Below are positions 24,848-36,105 of a DNA stretch of 64,000 nucleotides, in pieces. The notes under the pieces are model-generated. The model was given only the letters and a program-made list of their open reading frames with translations, did no database searches and was not told where the DNA came from. How positions within the stretch are numbered: position 1 is the first letter of the stretch; each line of letters opens with the position of its first letter. The translations under genes were made by a program, and so were the position numbers. Location of the stretch: NCBI RefSeq assembly GCF_001949145.1, contig NW_019091356.1, positions 1,191,212 to 1,255,211 of the forward strand, written 5' to 3'. Origin of the DNA: Acanthaster planci. Lineage: Eukaryota > Echinodermata > Asteroidea > Valvatida > Acanthasteridae.

Positions 24848-25367
24848 CAACAACTCTATGCACCTTTTTCTCTTGTTCGTCGTCAAATTCCACGGCCGCT
24901 CCGAAGATGTCATCGTACCTTGCAATCAATCTCATACCGTCTGTCTCTCGCCCGCTCGTCATGGGGACAGCGGTCAAAAACATGATGTACTTCTCGTTGG
25001 GCTGCACCTCGGCACGGCATCTGTCCCGTGACCCGAAGCCCTCGATCAGGTACACCTTCGCGGGCCCGTCTGCCTCCTCGCCAGTCAGAGAGGAGACTTT
25101 ATGGAAGTACGGGTAGCCCTTGTAGACCTCGTTGACGGCGACCTCGGCCGAGTAGACACCGCTGCCGCCGGGCGGTGTCAGGGCGTGGTCCCGCAGTCTC
25201 AGCACCGTGCCGGAGATCACCACCGGGGCTAGGACGGTGCGGTTCTCGAGCGATTTGGGTCTCCAGTCTCCGTTCATCATGACGCAAGCCTCAACTGGGA
25301 TGACACGGAGAGTGCAAATCGTGCACACAATCCAAGCAATAAATACAGTCCCAAGTGCCCAAATCAT
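24848..25367 (-). CDS. Signal peptide plus NTR/NtA-like domain exon (probable first coding exon of the mosaic protein)
   Basis: One 520-base exon encoding 173 residues from ATG 25365-25367 to a strong donor (G|GTGAGTAC) at 24847, phase 1. Residues 1-27 form a hydrophobic signal peptide (MIWALGTVFIAWIVCTICTL). The rest resembles the NTR/NtA fold seen at the N-terminus of agrin. A VVISGTVLRL strand is followed by YSAEVAVNEVYKGYP, VYLIEGFGSRDRCRAEV, EKYIMFLTAVP and MRLIARY, and it has two cysteines (EAC and DRC). The next convincing minus-strand coding exon downstream is the TSP1 exon at 16378, which also starts in phase 1; joining gives G-W-R-D-W. It is therefore either the start of the mosaic gene or a separate gene with unseen exons. 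The domain call is by pattern and is moderate. Confidence 0.7.
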
Positions 25368-27068
25368 CTCCGTTTAATGTGCTCAGCCTTGGTTTTCTAA
25401 ATATCAATTTATTCCCTAAAATTTACACAGAATATTATCCAATCAATCCAGAAAATAGGCAGTTTTAATTCTCGCGTGCGACATCTGATGGTGATTGAAT
25501 CAAACTATACTTTCATGATTCGATTTGAAAGAACCCTCGTGACAAGATACATCTCCACCATCCCCGAGACGCCACAGAATTGTCGCTACGCACGGCTGGC
25601 GTTCGCCTGGTCGGGCACAGCTAGAGAAGTCTGCTCCCTCCAAGAATCGGCAATTAGTTTTATACAGATGCAGAGCAGAGTAGCGAGGAAACCTCCACCG
25701 GAAGAAATGACAAGGCAACGGCTGCAGGATTTACTCCGCAAGCCTGGGACTTGTACAACGCAGGCAAAGGATTAAAACTCGGTCGCCTGTGAAGCTGTGA
25801 AGCTGCAGGACACAAGGGCTGGTATCTGTTAGTGCGTGCACGCCAGCGTGCAGTGTATACCATTTCTTTTCCACGCCGATTTCTTCCAAGTGCAGCTCTG
25901 ACACGTCAAGTCTACACGTTCGCGGATGGATTAGCGCAACGCTAGTTCTTATTCATAATGTCCTCCCGAAGAAACCTGACGTCACGTCACGACAGCAGCA
26001 TCGCCCGTGTCACTGCGTACATGCACTTCCCGCCCACACGACCAGGTTTTGACTCCCAGAAAAAAACACACATGCACCCCCCCATAACACACCAGTCCCC
26101 AAAACAACCCCTCGCACGCGGGGGGGGGCGTGTTTCGTAAGTCAATCCCCTCACACAATATCCTTAAGCTGAACAATATTTGAAAGCTTTTAGCCTGAGA
26201 TATGTCAATCCCGTAAGGGCAAGAGAGCATCTTTTTGTCCCCTCATTGCAAAGGCGACACAGAGGTGTGAAAAAACAGGGAGTGAAGCTGTAACCACAGA
26301 GGAAGGACGGCGTACATGCACGCAGGATACTGAGTGGAAAGCCCCATTTATTACCGAGGACGAGTTCCAGACAGCTACGAACCTCAAGCCGCGCGCTCAG
26401 CGATGAACTTTGACCCTTTTCTATTACTTTCTGTATATCGCTAAAAATCACAAAACTGGGTAGTATTACACATAGTTTACAACCCTCTGGCCGAGGGGAG
26501 GCGGGTTCATGGAGAAGTGTTTAGTATGAAGGTTCAAGGAACTGAAGTGCCATAAACTTGTTCGGGCCCCTTTCAACAAACTACATTATAATGTAAACTT
26601 GGTTTTCATTTGAATAGGCCCAGGCCTGATAGTACCAATGTAAAAAGCTTCAAAACTACATGAATTTTCTACAGTCATGATTTTTATTAGTATCAGTACA
26701 TAATCATCCTGGAAAATTCAACATTGCCCCCCCCCACAAATATCCAAGTTCGTCATTTTGACATCCAAAATGCGAAAAATGCTGAATTAAACACTGCGGC
26801 CGCAGACCTATTTCTGCAATGAGAATAGCTCGTCATCGAAGTGCTAAGAAAAAGTGTCATGAATCACTGTGGAGTTGTTAAACATAACACAAGCCCCTGT
26901 ACATTCGCATGTGACACGGTCTATGGTCACCTGTCAATGTCATCATCATTGGATCCATCTTACACTAACGATTACCTTGACTTGCTCCCCCATCAGCTTA
27001 ACGATCCTGACAATGTAAGTTAAGTTGTATCACGCCTTTCCAATCATGCGTTGCTGTAATGCCTTTTT

Positions 27069-27310
27069 TCAGGTGACAGATCGGTATTTCCTCGGAATAG
27101 GTTCAGTTTGAGGTTGTGTGCTACAACATTTGCCCACGTCTTGTTGTTCCGGAAGGAGCGACTGCGTAATGTCAGGTAATGAAACGATAAACAGCTGATA
27201 CGAATGCTGGCTATATACGGAGACCTTTGACCCCTGTGTAATCTGAAGGGCATCTTCCCAGCTGAAGCCAGCGGGATTCCTGGTTGCCACGGGGACCTCT
27301 TGTAACCATG
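27069..27310 (-). other. Unassigned open frame, possible alternative last exon
   Basis: A stop-free frame of about 75 codons (VPVATRNPAGFSWEDALQ... ending PRKYRSVT, stop near 27069) with even amino-acid use. It lies 200 bases downstream of the SV2-like stop on the same strand, so it could be an alternative 3' exon or simply UTR. I do not recognise the protein, and the acceptor is weak. Confidence 0.25.
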
Positions 27311-27374
27311 GTTTCTAAAACCAATCCTGTCCAATCTAGAGGTTTATTGACATGATAAACTTTATGTTGTACTA

Positions 27375-27380
27375 TTTATT
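27375..27380 (-). promoter_or_regulatory. Poly(A) signal for the SV2-like gene
   Basis: AATAAA on the minus strand (TTTATT on plus), about 131 bases after the stop codon at 27511. The spacing fits a short 3' UTR. Confidence 0.5.
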
Positions 27381-27510
27381 CTCATTTGTTGATAAATTAC
27401 ATGGTTAAGCCTATTAAGAAAAATAATAAACGCTTTTGTATTGGCCCACGCTTATGAATCAGCGCGGTTTTCTTATTTGAAACAAAATCAAAGTTCTCAC
27501 TCCCCATTTG

Positions 27511-30500
27511 TCAAACAAGTGTTGCTATAACATCAACTGCCGTCCCTTTGTTAGGAAAGTGATCATTCATTCTTGTTCCCAATTCCACCACATGTTGTTT
27601 TAAACCTTCTTCTAGGAATTCTCTCTCCAGTTCTGGGGATGACGCTGGAAGAAGTAGGAGCCTGTGTAGAAGGAAAAAGTAAGACCAATACGGTGTAATG
27701 AGTCGTCGATTATAATTTGATTGAAATTATATTAAAGAATGATCAGCTGAAAAAGAGAAAGTTTATGTTCACATCCTTTGATTTTCCAAATTAGATTTCC
27801 TGCGATAACTTGATTTTAAGATAAATCTGCATCAGACTTTTGACACGCAATACTTGACTAAATAGATTGACTTCTTCCGGTATTCTACGAGTTTTTCCCA
27901 CAAACGGCACCAAAATCCTAATATTAAGGAAACATTGTTGAAATTTCACATTTAGCTTCCACGCTGCTTTGGTTTTCCTTCCTACATGGTTTAATGCATG
28001 GTTTGACTGATAAATGTGTTGCCACTTGAACGGCCGTTTATTTTTTCAGCATAAGAAGTATTTTTTTTCGGCGACCGACCACCCACATTCTAAAAAACCA
28101 TGGAGGTCTAAACTGCTTATTCACATACACATTGCACTGGCGAGAACAGCCAGCGCCGTCAAGATGACGTCAGCAATCCTTGGTAGCGCCACCACCGTCA
28201 GAAACCCAAGCAGACCACCCGTTGTAACCACTGAGACGAGCAGACCAAGCCCCGTGGCCCTGGGTGGCGGGGTGGGGGTTGGGGAAAGGACGAAACAAAT
28301 CAAAGAGCATTACATCGCGCCGGTATAAAATTTTTTTTATGCATTTTAAAGATTTGCTCGTTTAGCCTCGGGAAAGCTTAGGCTACTGTCTGTTGGAGCA
28401 GATTTAACAGCAGGTCCTCTACGGTTTGATTGGGACTCACACAAACACCGCTTACTGCCAAGATGAGATTTATATTGTAAACCCAGCCAAGGACGATAGC
28501 CACTGAAGTAACCGACTCATATTCCAACTTGCAATGAGCCTGGAGAGATATGCTTCGTGTATGTCCCACGCACGAATGGCGTCGGGCTGAATTTTTTCCT
28601 TGTGGCAAGGTTCCTTCAGTTGGAAATAATCCCACTATAGGCCAAGTAGCCATTAAACACATATGCTGGTTGAAGTAGAGTGGTAACAATAACCACTTGG
28701 TCAAAATAATTTGACAAACAAAATGTGACAAGAATTGACCTGATCGTCCTTTCTATAGGACTGAATGAAATAGCACGAAGACCGTCTTTTTTCAAAGGAA
28801 TATCGCCCATGTTGAAGAAACTACATCCAGTCTGAATGATAACATTCAGTTTGAAGTGTTGAGACCGTACAAGTGCATCATTGGAATATCGCTTTCATTG
28901 GAATAAATTTGCATAAATAAACGCCAAGTAATTAATATTCCTTTGCTGAGATCGGAGTCTTTTTGTATTTTGGTTCTAACACTTCTGAAGGCTTCTGCTT
29001 TCTCAAGCAGTCAGACAGACGTGCGCTTCTCTGCCCTTCATTTTGCCATTTTGCTAGCCTGTCATGGTTACCTTTTATGGGTTGGGAATGACATCGTGGC
29101 CTGGACGGTGAGGGCGCTCCAGGCCGTGAACCCGCCAAACTGGAGAGCGAAGAGATGCGCAGCCGCAGTCCAGCCGGTCAACGGAAAGAATCCGAAAAGA
29201 ATAGTCACTGCGGTGACGAGAGCGCCACACACTGGGAATGAGGAACAAGCAAGAGTGGTATGAGACGTGGGCCAATGTGTGATTCTAGCATCTGGCGTAA
29301 TTATGGGTTTTGTTTCCCAGTGGTTCTACGCTATAGCCTTGACTTTCATGGTAGGAGGCACAAACGACCAGAATTCCCTTGAAATGAGCCCATCCATATT
29401 TGAATCGGTTATTTTCGACCTCTATTAAGTTTGGCATCGGTCATCGATATATGGGTATAGAGAACATTCGGACCATTTGATTTCTTTTCTATTAAATAGA
29501 TATGTCGATGTTGCATGAAAATTAATTCATAAGATTTAAGAAAGGACTCCTCAAAGTAACATAATACAGGAACAAGGACACCGGACAATACCGCAGGGTT
29601 AAAGACAAGATTTTGAGACTTTAAACAAAAAGGAACGTTTGGTAGCAATAAATGGTACAGGTCTTGCCAAGTATTGTGGGCAGATTTAGGGTCCAGGTAC
29701 AAACAGGTTCTTGATGTGCGAGAAGCTTTTAGATGCTAACTTATTTTAACAATAAATTAAAAACAATGCTGATCATTTCATAAGATAATGACACACAGTA
29801 AAGATACTTCTCTAGCGCGTTAAGAATCTGGACGTCATGTGAAATCACGACCATTCCATCGCCCGGAGAAATAAATTATGGCCAATTTTACCGATATTAT
29901 TCCAATCTCGCATTTCAGATAAGAGAATCGCTTTTAATCTGTATTTCAGTCGACTTACTGAATAGCCGCCATTGTTCAATTACCCTGGTAATGAAAACCG
30001 ACAGAAGGAGACCAAGTAAGCCTCCACACTGCCCGAACAATATCCGCCAGTACGCAAGGGCAGGGGCGAAGGGCACGTCCACTGAGCAGCCCCGGTTCCG
30101 CACCCCGCCGGCTACCCCGGCCCCCGGCGGCGGTGCCAGGCTGGAGTTCACCGGCTCCGTCCCGCCCACGAACTGGCGGGGCTGGAAGTCCGTTTTGCCG
30201 AACCGCGTGTCCAGGAAGCGACAGTGGGTGAAAAGCGTGGCCTCGCTGACGACTCCCTCAAAGACACAGGCGGTGAAGGTGCAGCCGGTGTACGACAGGT
30301 CTCGGAGGTAGATGTCTCGGAAAGAGACGCTGTCAAATGTTGTGTTGATGAAAGTCTGCCTCTCCAGGGATTCTGTGAATGTCTCGTGACTGAAAGTAGC
30401 ATTTCTGATGATGCTTGCGTTATAACTAAGCCCATCCGCGATGATGAAATCAGACATCCAAAGGGTCCAAGCACAATTCCTGAAAGAATAGGGAAATCAA

Positions 30501-33500
30501 AATTTTGATAAGCTTGCCGCATTGAAACTGTTCAGTTTTCTTGTAACTTGGCTTTGAATTCACGGTCAGATTTAGCCTATCAGTGCCTATTTGATCATAT
30601 CCTTTTCACAATAACCAATGAGGTTCCCTCAAGTAGGCCCTGCCTATGTTTGTACTTCCTTCTTAACTCTTCTCTCAAAAAGATGCTTGGTAAAAGATTA
30701 AGTTAATCAAATTATTTTTCCCAAAGAATGCTTGCACGCGACTTATTTGTATGTTAAACCCTTATGCCGCTCATGGTAAGACTTGCCAATCTTGAACGCC
30801 CCGATTCACATATCACTGAATGTCAGTCGGTTCTCGGTTGCGAAAGTGACTCTTCACGCCACGAGCTATGTCGCCATATGATCATCAAGTGGTCGAGGGT
30901 AACATGGAGTTCGAACACAAACGAACAGAAGGCGCTTCGTAAGCAGTGAAAAAGTAACGGTCATGTTGTCACAGCAATTTCGAACAAAACACCTTGGCAT
31001 TTTCGAGCAGCAATTCAACCGAGATGAAACATTGACTCGCAGATGTGACACTAACCATACGTAATCAATTGGATTTTCCGCCATGTCAAAGTGCAATGTT
31101 CCCTATGTGCTCGAGTTTCAGCAGTGTTTTTATTCGATAAAGATTTTTCAAATCTAATTTAAAAACTTCATTCTGGGAGGACACTAACGCTTACTTTGAA
31201 CATGACGCCAAGTGCTTGCACAAAGCCTCAACGCATTACGAAATTACAAAGTTCTCGACAGTGCGGGTGGGAACGAAACAGAACGTGTGAACATGGTGCT
31301 CGAAGGCGCCCTCGGATGCTATTAAAGGGAAAGCATATTAGTAAGTGGAGTGCCCTTTGGTGCTATTTCCCGTCTTCCAAGTTCAGATTGGCTCCATCAA
31401 AAAATAATTTCATGAATCTGTGCACATTCTGTCGTTGAATGACTATGAGTAAAATCCTTGCCGGGCTCACGAACCACTACCTGGAAGGACAGTGTCTTTT
31501 ATGGGTGCAGTGTCTCAATTGAAGGAATATTCTCCGCCAGGACGAAGCGCGCAAAAAGTACCCCCGGAGATTGTTTCGAAAAGAGGGGTCTGTTTGGGCC
31601 TAGAAATAGTGGGATTGTGTCAGTATGGCCCAGGATCATCTCTGTAGATTCAGGGGCACCCATCCGGGGGCAAAGTAGACAAAAATGGGATTGAAAATTA
31701 GTCAGAAGAGCCCGAGGAAGGTGAGGGATGTCATTTGGAAAATGGCCGCTGGGAAGACTTGGCAACATTCACTTTTTGGGGGGTGAGTTTGTTTTGGGCG
31801 GATAATTGAATAATTCATTGGTTAACCTACTAAAAATTGAAAATCAAATGAAATTTGAAGGACCAAACAACACATTGTTTTTTGTTTGAGAGGCCTCAGG
31901 GACTTCAGTTGCCTGCCATGGGGCTCCAAACTTGGTTGATTTTACATTATTTTCAATGGAGCTTGAATTAATTCAGAGCACCCTTATTTGCACTCGTGAG
32001 TAGGTTAATAAGAGCGCCCTTTGCCGTTTCCAGGTTGAGTACATACCCGAATGCAAAGCAAAAGGCGCCGGTCGTCATGACGAAGGTTGTCTTATCCAAG
32101 ATGGCCGTTACGTTCTTGGCACACTGTTTGGAGAAATTAAAACAGTGAAATCAGAAATGAAAAACTAATCTGGATACCTTTGTTACATTTAATGGGAGGG
32201 GGTCGGCAAATCCTTTCCAAAGAAAAATCATCATTAGCACTCCTCAAATTATCAAAAAATACTGTTACAGCTTAAGAGGTAGCGTCTGTCCAGAGGCAAT
32301 GTGGCCTGGTTGGCCAGCGTTTATCTCTGGTTTTCTTGGCAAGACACTTCTGAGGATGTTTCTGTCCTCCGATGGGATGATAGTTCATCACAGATTATTC
32401 GCCAGCTAATGCTGGTATCTAATCCTGGTGAACTCGGAGAGAGGGAAGCACAGGTAAAGTGATTTGCCCAAGGCAACAGCGAATGGAAGCAACTAGATTC
32501 GAACTGCTGTCCTTCTGTTCATGAGTCACGAGCTCTTACAACTTTAAGGTCACACTCCCCTGCATCCCTACTGCAAAACAAGCAAACGGGAGCTCAATCA
32601 TATCAGTACCCCGTCCTTCGAAGACTTAATTACGTAAGCCTCACGCCGTGTTCGAAACGGATTTCCAGAGCTACGGTTATACATGCATAGGTCTATTGTC
32701 TGCGCGTCTCCACTCATTTCCAGTGAAGTGAAGACCTAGACCTAGCTCTAGATAACAGATTCAGATGCAGCCTAAGTCTATATAACTTTTCACTCTTTCT
32801 TGACATGAATCTTTTGCTATGACAATCTGATTCGTTGCTCTAAGGCCAGTTATTCATCCGTCTTCTGCATTCAGGTTACTGAAGAAAGAAGGCGACTCCA
32901 TAGCAGATAGATAAATATGTGCCAGCGTACCTGATAGAGTGGTCTCATGCAGCTCTGGAGAGTGGTGCTCGGAGCGTGTTCCTGCCGGTCTCTGCTGTGC
33001 CGCTTTAGACGATATAATCCACTAGCCTGAATCGAATTTATATCAAATTATCAAAAATTGCAGTTAAATACTAAGTGCCCTCCTGCAAATTGAACCTGGA
33101 TAAGTCTGGGAACTAGTCAAAGACTGCTTCCCATGTGCTAAACTCTCAGCTTTGAAAGTTGATAAAAGGTGAATTATCCTTACTCTGTCTTTGAACATTT
33201 CAAGTCCTGCTTCACCGTGGTTGAACGTGTAAACCTTCCCCAACGCTTGGATCGCTTTGGCCCACAGCCTTTTCTGCAAGCAGAAAGATAAAAAGAAGGG
33301 AGAAAGTATTGATCAAAAGTAGTAAAGTTGCCAAAACCCCAAAATGTCTCATAACTCTACGATTTACGTGGTGTCTTATAAGATTTTACCCCGCTCCATA
33401 CTTTCTGAAATCTATTTCATTAGGCTAGGCCTTAGATATAAGGTAAAACAACACTGCCGGTTGTAGTTTGAACGTAGTTCGAAACAATCAAAATATCTGC

Positions 33501-36105
33501 GGATACATGTACTTTGCATTCAATTTTTGACCGTTAGCTGAAAATGTATATCCTTTACCTCGTACCCAAGGCCTCTACAGGGGCGGGGATTCAGTTAGCA
33601 CACTTGTCTGCCAATGGGCTACGAGCTGGCTCAAGAGAGGGCGCAATTTTCCCAGCAACGGGGGCGCCTTTGCGCATGATTCACGAACGACTATGAAACG
33701 CAAGCTCAAGGCCGTTTTCCAAGGCCATTTTACAAACTCAACTTCGTCTCCGTCTCAGGCTTCATTTCCAAAACCAATCCCGAAGCCGAAGTTGAGTATT
33801 GGAAAACGGCCCAATACTCAACTTCGGCTCCGTCTCAGGCTTCACCTGTTTTTTAACTAGCTGACTTTGAAGCTGTAAGCGCAGTAATTAGTCTAATAGT
33901 GTCACAAAACATCAAATAAGATGCAAGAGAACCAAACATTACAGTAATCCTATTTAATGTCAACACTTCAGGCCCACAATCGGGGATTGGTTTCGGGGAC
34001 GAACCCTGAGACGGAGACGAAGTTGAGTATTGGAAAACGGCCTTGCAGTTGCATCGCTACCAACAAAATGAACACACCCGACCAACATGGCTCTTTTTAA
34101 CCGATGCGGATTGACGTTTGCAGAGGTCCTGTATCGATGAAATAAGCTCGATAGTTCTTTCTTTACCTCAAGCAAGAGATATGGGCTTCTTGGGAGGATG
34201 GCCGCGGCGAGTAGCATTGCCGACGCCACTAGCAGGACGGAGAGCACTAGGCAGAAGATGCGCCAGTTGGCGAAGGAACTTGGAGAGAAATCTCCGGAGG
34301 AGACTTCGAAAAGAAAACAAGGTGGTAACGATTATGATTTAACAACAAAGATGAAAATTTAAATCATCAACGTCAAGATATAAACCCTCAACATTTAGCC
34401 AGGCAGATTTTACTTTGCAAAGAAGTCCTCGTGGCCAGCGCAACACAGCCTGGCCCCACGGAGCTGTTGTAGGGTAGTTTTCACAGCACTCATACTGCAC
34501 AGTGGTAGTGTGAAGACTTTGAAGATGATTATGATGAAGATTAAAATCCTGGAGCTTGTCTGTATCATGACGATTCAGTGACGGTTGACTAATCACGTTA
34601 AGCAGGCAAAAGTCTTGTTTGTGGTTGGCACGTGCGAGCAAAAACGAGACAATCTGAGACAAACGGCGAAAAGGACAATCCGTTTTATTTTTTCAGGAAA
34701 AAAAGTTTCTTTGCTCGGCTTACCGCGTTCGGCGACGCTGGAGGTGAAGGCAGGCGTCACAAGAGGTACGAACATGGCTCCTAAGACCGTGAAAATGAGC
34801 AGGGCACATGTTGTCTTCTGGGCCATTCGTCTCGGCAGGAACTCCATCGCGTAGGAGAAAGGGGTGGAAATGAGCCCACCAGTACTGATGAGAGGATACG
34901 TGGAATAATGGGGGAGATATCATGTTGAACTTTAAAATTTTAGATTTCGGGGATAATTTAAGCTATTGCCTCTGGACAATGGCAGAAAATGATTATTAAC
35001 GAATGGAACAGAAAACCACATGTACATTTTACATATCATCCTGCTCAAACAAACTGTATAATCATCAGTCAACAAGTCGTTCCCATGATTGGATTCCATT
35101 ACCTATTTTGGCTACATTTCCCTTTTTCGGAATATTTTTTAGGATTTGTTATTCCTTGACTGTAGCAGGAGAGACGATACGACTTAGGGGGCACTTCGCC
35201 ATGTAATGGAAAGCAGGCGTTTGAAAGGAAGCTGGGAGAAGTCTTAGCACGCACCCTAAACTAGTAATGATAAGAAACGCGAGGAGCGCCGTGCGGCTCT
35301 GAGCCAAGGACGCTGCCATGACCGTGGACAGGCAGGTAATCCCCAAGCACACTGCGAGAGAAGTACGCCTAGAACCCAAGTCGGCTGCACAGCCCCACAA
35401 GACACTGGCAAAGACGACTCCTACGAAGACGGAGCCTCCTGGAAATTGAATAAAAGAAGCTTCGTCACTCAACTGTATAACATCTTTTTTTTAATGTGTA
35501 CACGTCACGTTACTATACTCAATATCGCTTCATTTTCTTGTTTTGCTCCAAAAAAGATTTAGACTCAGTACTCATTCTTGGGAATGAAATCCTTACTTAC
35601 GTAACCATCCGGTTGAAGAGTCACTGAGGCACAGGTCACGAGCGATATCGGGTAGAAGAATGCCTACAAATTCTAGCTGTGCACTGGCAAAGAACAACCC
35701 ACAACCGCACATGAACAACAGTAGCACGTGGAACTTTCCAAAGCCAATAATAGTTAAAAGTTTATCCACCATTTCTTCAATCTCATCGGCTCTCTGCTGT
35801 GAGTCTCCTCGGGATGAGGAGTTTGTGCCGGCGGTACCAGTCTGATATGACGGCATAGAAACTGGCTCCTCTCTGTTAAGTTGTTTATCTCTTGAAGACA
35901 CCTGCTGTCGAAAGTCGTCCTCTTGCCCACTGTCCAATTGCAACTCGATGCCATCGTCGTCCAACGCCCCAAAGCCGGACGACTGGGCACCGCGAACTAT
36001 CGGTCCTCTCTGCCGCCCGCTCACCGAGAAAATCTCCTCATCTTCGTCAGAATCCTCACCCGCCGTGCTCACTATCTTATCCATATTGTATCGACTGGAT
36101 GTCAT
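27511..36105 (-). CDS. SV2-like 12-TM protein (major facilitator superfamily) with pentapeptide-type luminal loop
   Basis: Eleven exons: 36105-35601, 35438-35255, 34884-34724, 34303-34167, 33273-33184, 33026-32931, 32123-32047, 30479-29959, 29231-29072, 28259-28125 and 27661-27511 (stop TGA 27511-27513). All junctions are in phase; the total is 738 aa, close to vertebrate SV2 (about 740). There is an acidic cytosolic N-terminus of about 118 residues. TM1 follows (KFHVLLLFMCGCGLFFASA), then LPDIARDLCLSDSSTGWLRG, TGGLISTPFSYAMEFLPRR, NWRIFCLVLSVL and RSPYLLLE. The exon at 29959-30479 encodes the luminal loop with five-residue repeats (FINTTFDSVSFRDIYLRDLS) and TM7. The C-terminal half has ATGLGLLVSVVTTGGLLGF and a tail of about 45 aa. 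SV2 proteins sit in secretory or synaptic vesicles. The loop 2-3 MFS motif is degenerate (CAADLGSRR). The last two junctions are the least certain. The intron 30480-32046 holds nothing recognised. Confidence 0.9.
32290..32570 (-). mobile_element. SINE-like element with degenerate tRNA head
   Basis: A B-box-like block (AGTTCGAATCT on minus, 32497-32507) is joined to a tail with AAGTGATTTGCCCAAGGC, a motif common to SINE/LINE tails. It lies in the SV2-like intron 32124-32930. No second full copy in the window, so the family and the borders are approximate. Confidence 0.45.
32644..32768. mobile_element. MITE family B, copy 3 (inverted)
   Basis: Reverse complement of the 7672 and 8995 copies: TTTCCAGAGCTACGG, GTCTATTGTCTGCGCGTCTCC, AGACCTAGACCTAGCTCTAG and CAGATGCAGCC. 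More diverged, with a small insertion near TACATGCAT. Confidence 0.72.
33710..33811. mobile_element. MITE family C, short copy
   Basis: About 100 bases bounded by GGCCGTTTTCC and GGAAAACGGCC, with AACTTCGTCTCCGTCTCAGG and its inverted partner. It looks like an internally deleted form and abuts the full-length copy that begins at 33812. Confidence 0.7.
33812..34042. mobile_element. MITE family C, full-length copy
   Basis: About 231 bases. The ends CAATACTCAACTTCGGCTCC and GACGAAGTTGAGTATTGG are inverted repeats. The interior (TTTTTTAACTAGCTGACTTT, AACATCAAATAAGATGCAAG, GGCCCACAATCGGGGATTG) is shared almost base for base with 46185-46422. Non-coding, in the SV2-like intron 33274-34166. Confidence 0.82.

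Larger units (their letters stand above)
25368..27510. other. Spacer between the NTR exon and the SV2-like gene
   Basis: Upstream region of the minus-strand NTR exon and 3' flank of the SV2-like gene. Simple C- and G-rich runs occur at 26075-26130 and 26725-26737. The only frame with coding-like composition is on the minus strand at 27069-27310 (listed separately). No RNA gene or repeat family was recognised. Confidence 0.45.

Noticed and set aside
28378-28810. Minus-strand frames with hydrophobic segments inside the SV2-like intron
   Set aside because: The SV2-like chain is already complete and in phase without them, and no splice sites or family similarity support inclusion.
29790-29875. 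Minus-strand frame with DGMVVISHDVQILNALEKY, resembling the H-loop of an ABC ATPase
   Set aside because: No Walker A, signature motif or neighbouring exons; too short, and inside an SV2-like intron, so probably chance or an old repeat.
29914-29958. SV2-like exon 8 read through to a stop (KSTEIQIKSDSLI) as a gene end
   Set aside because: An excellent GTAAGT donor at 29953-29958 joins in phase to the next transmembrane exon and restores family continuity.
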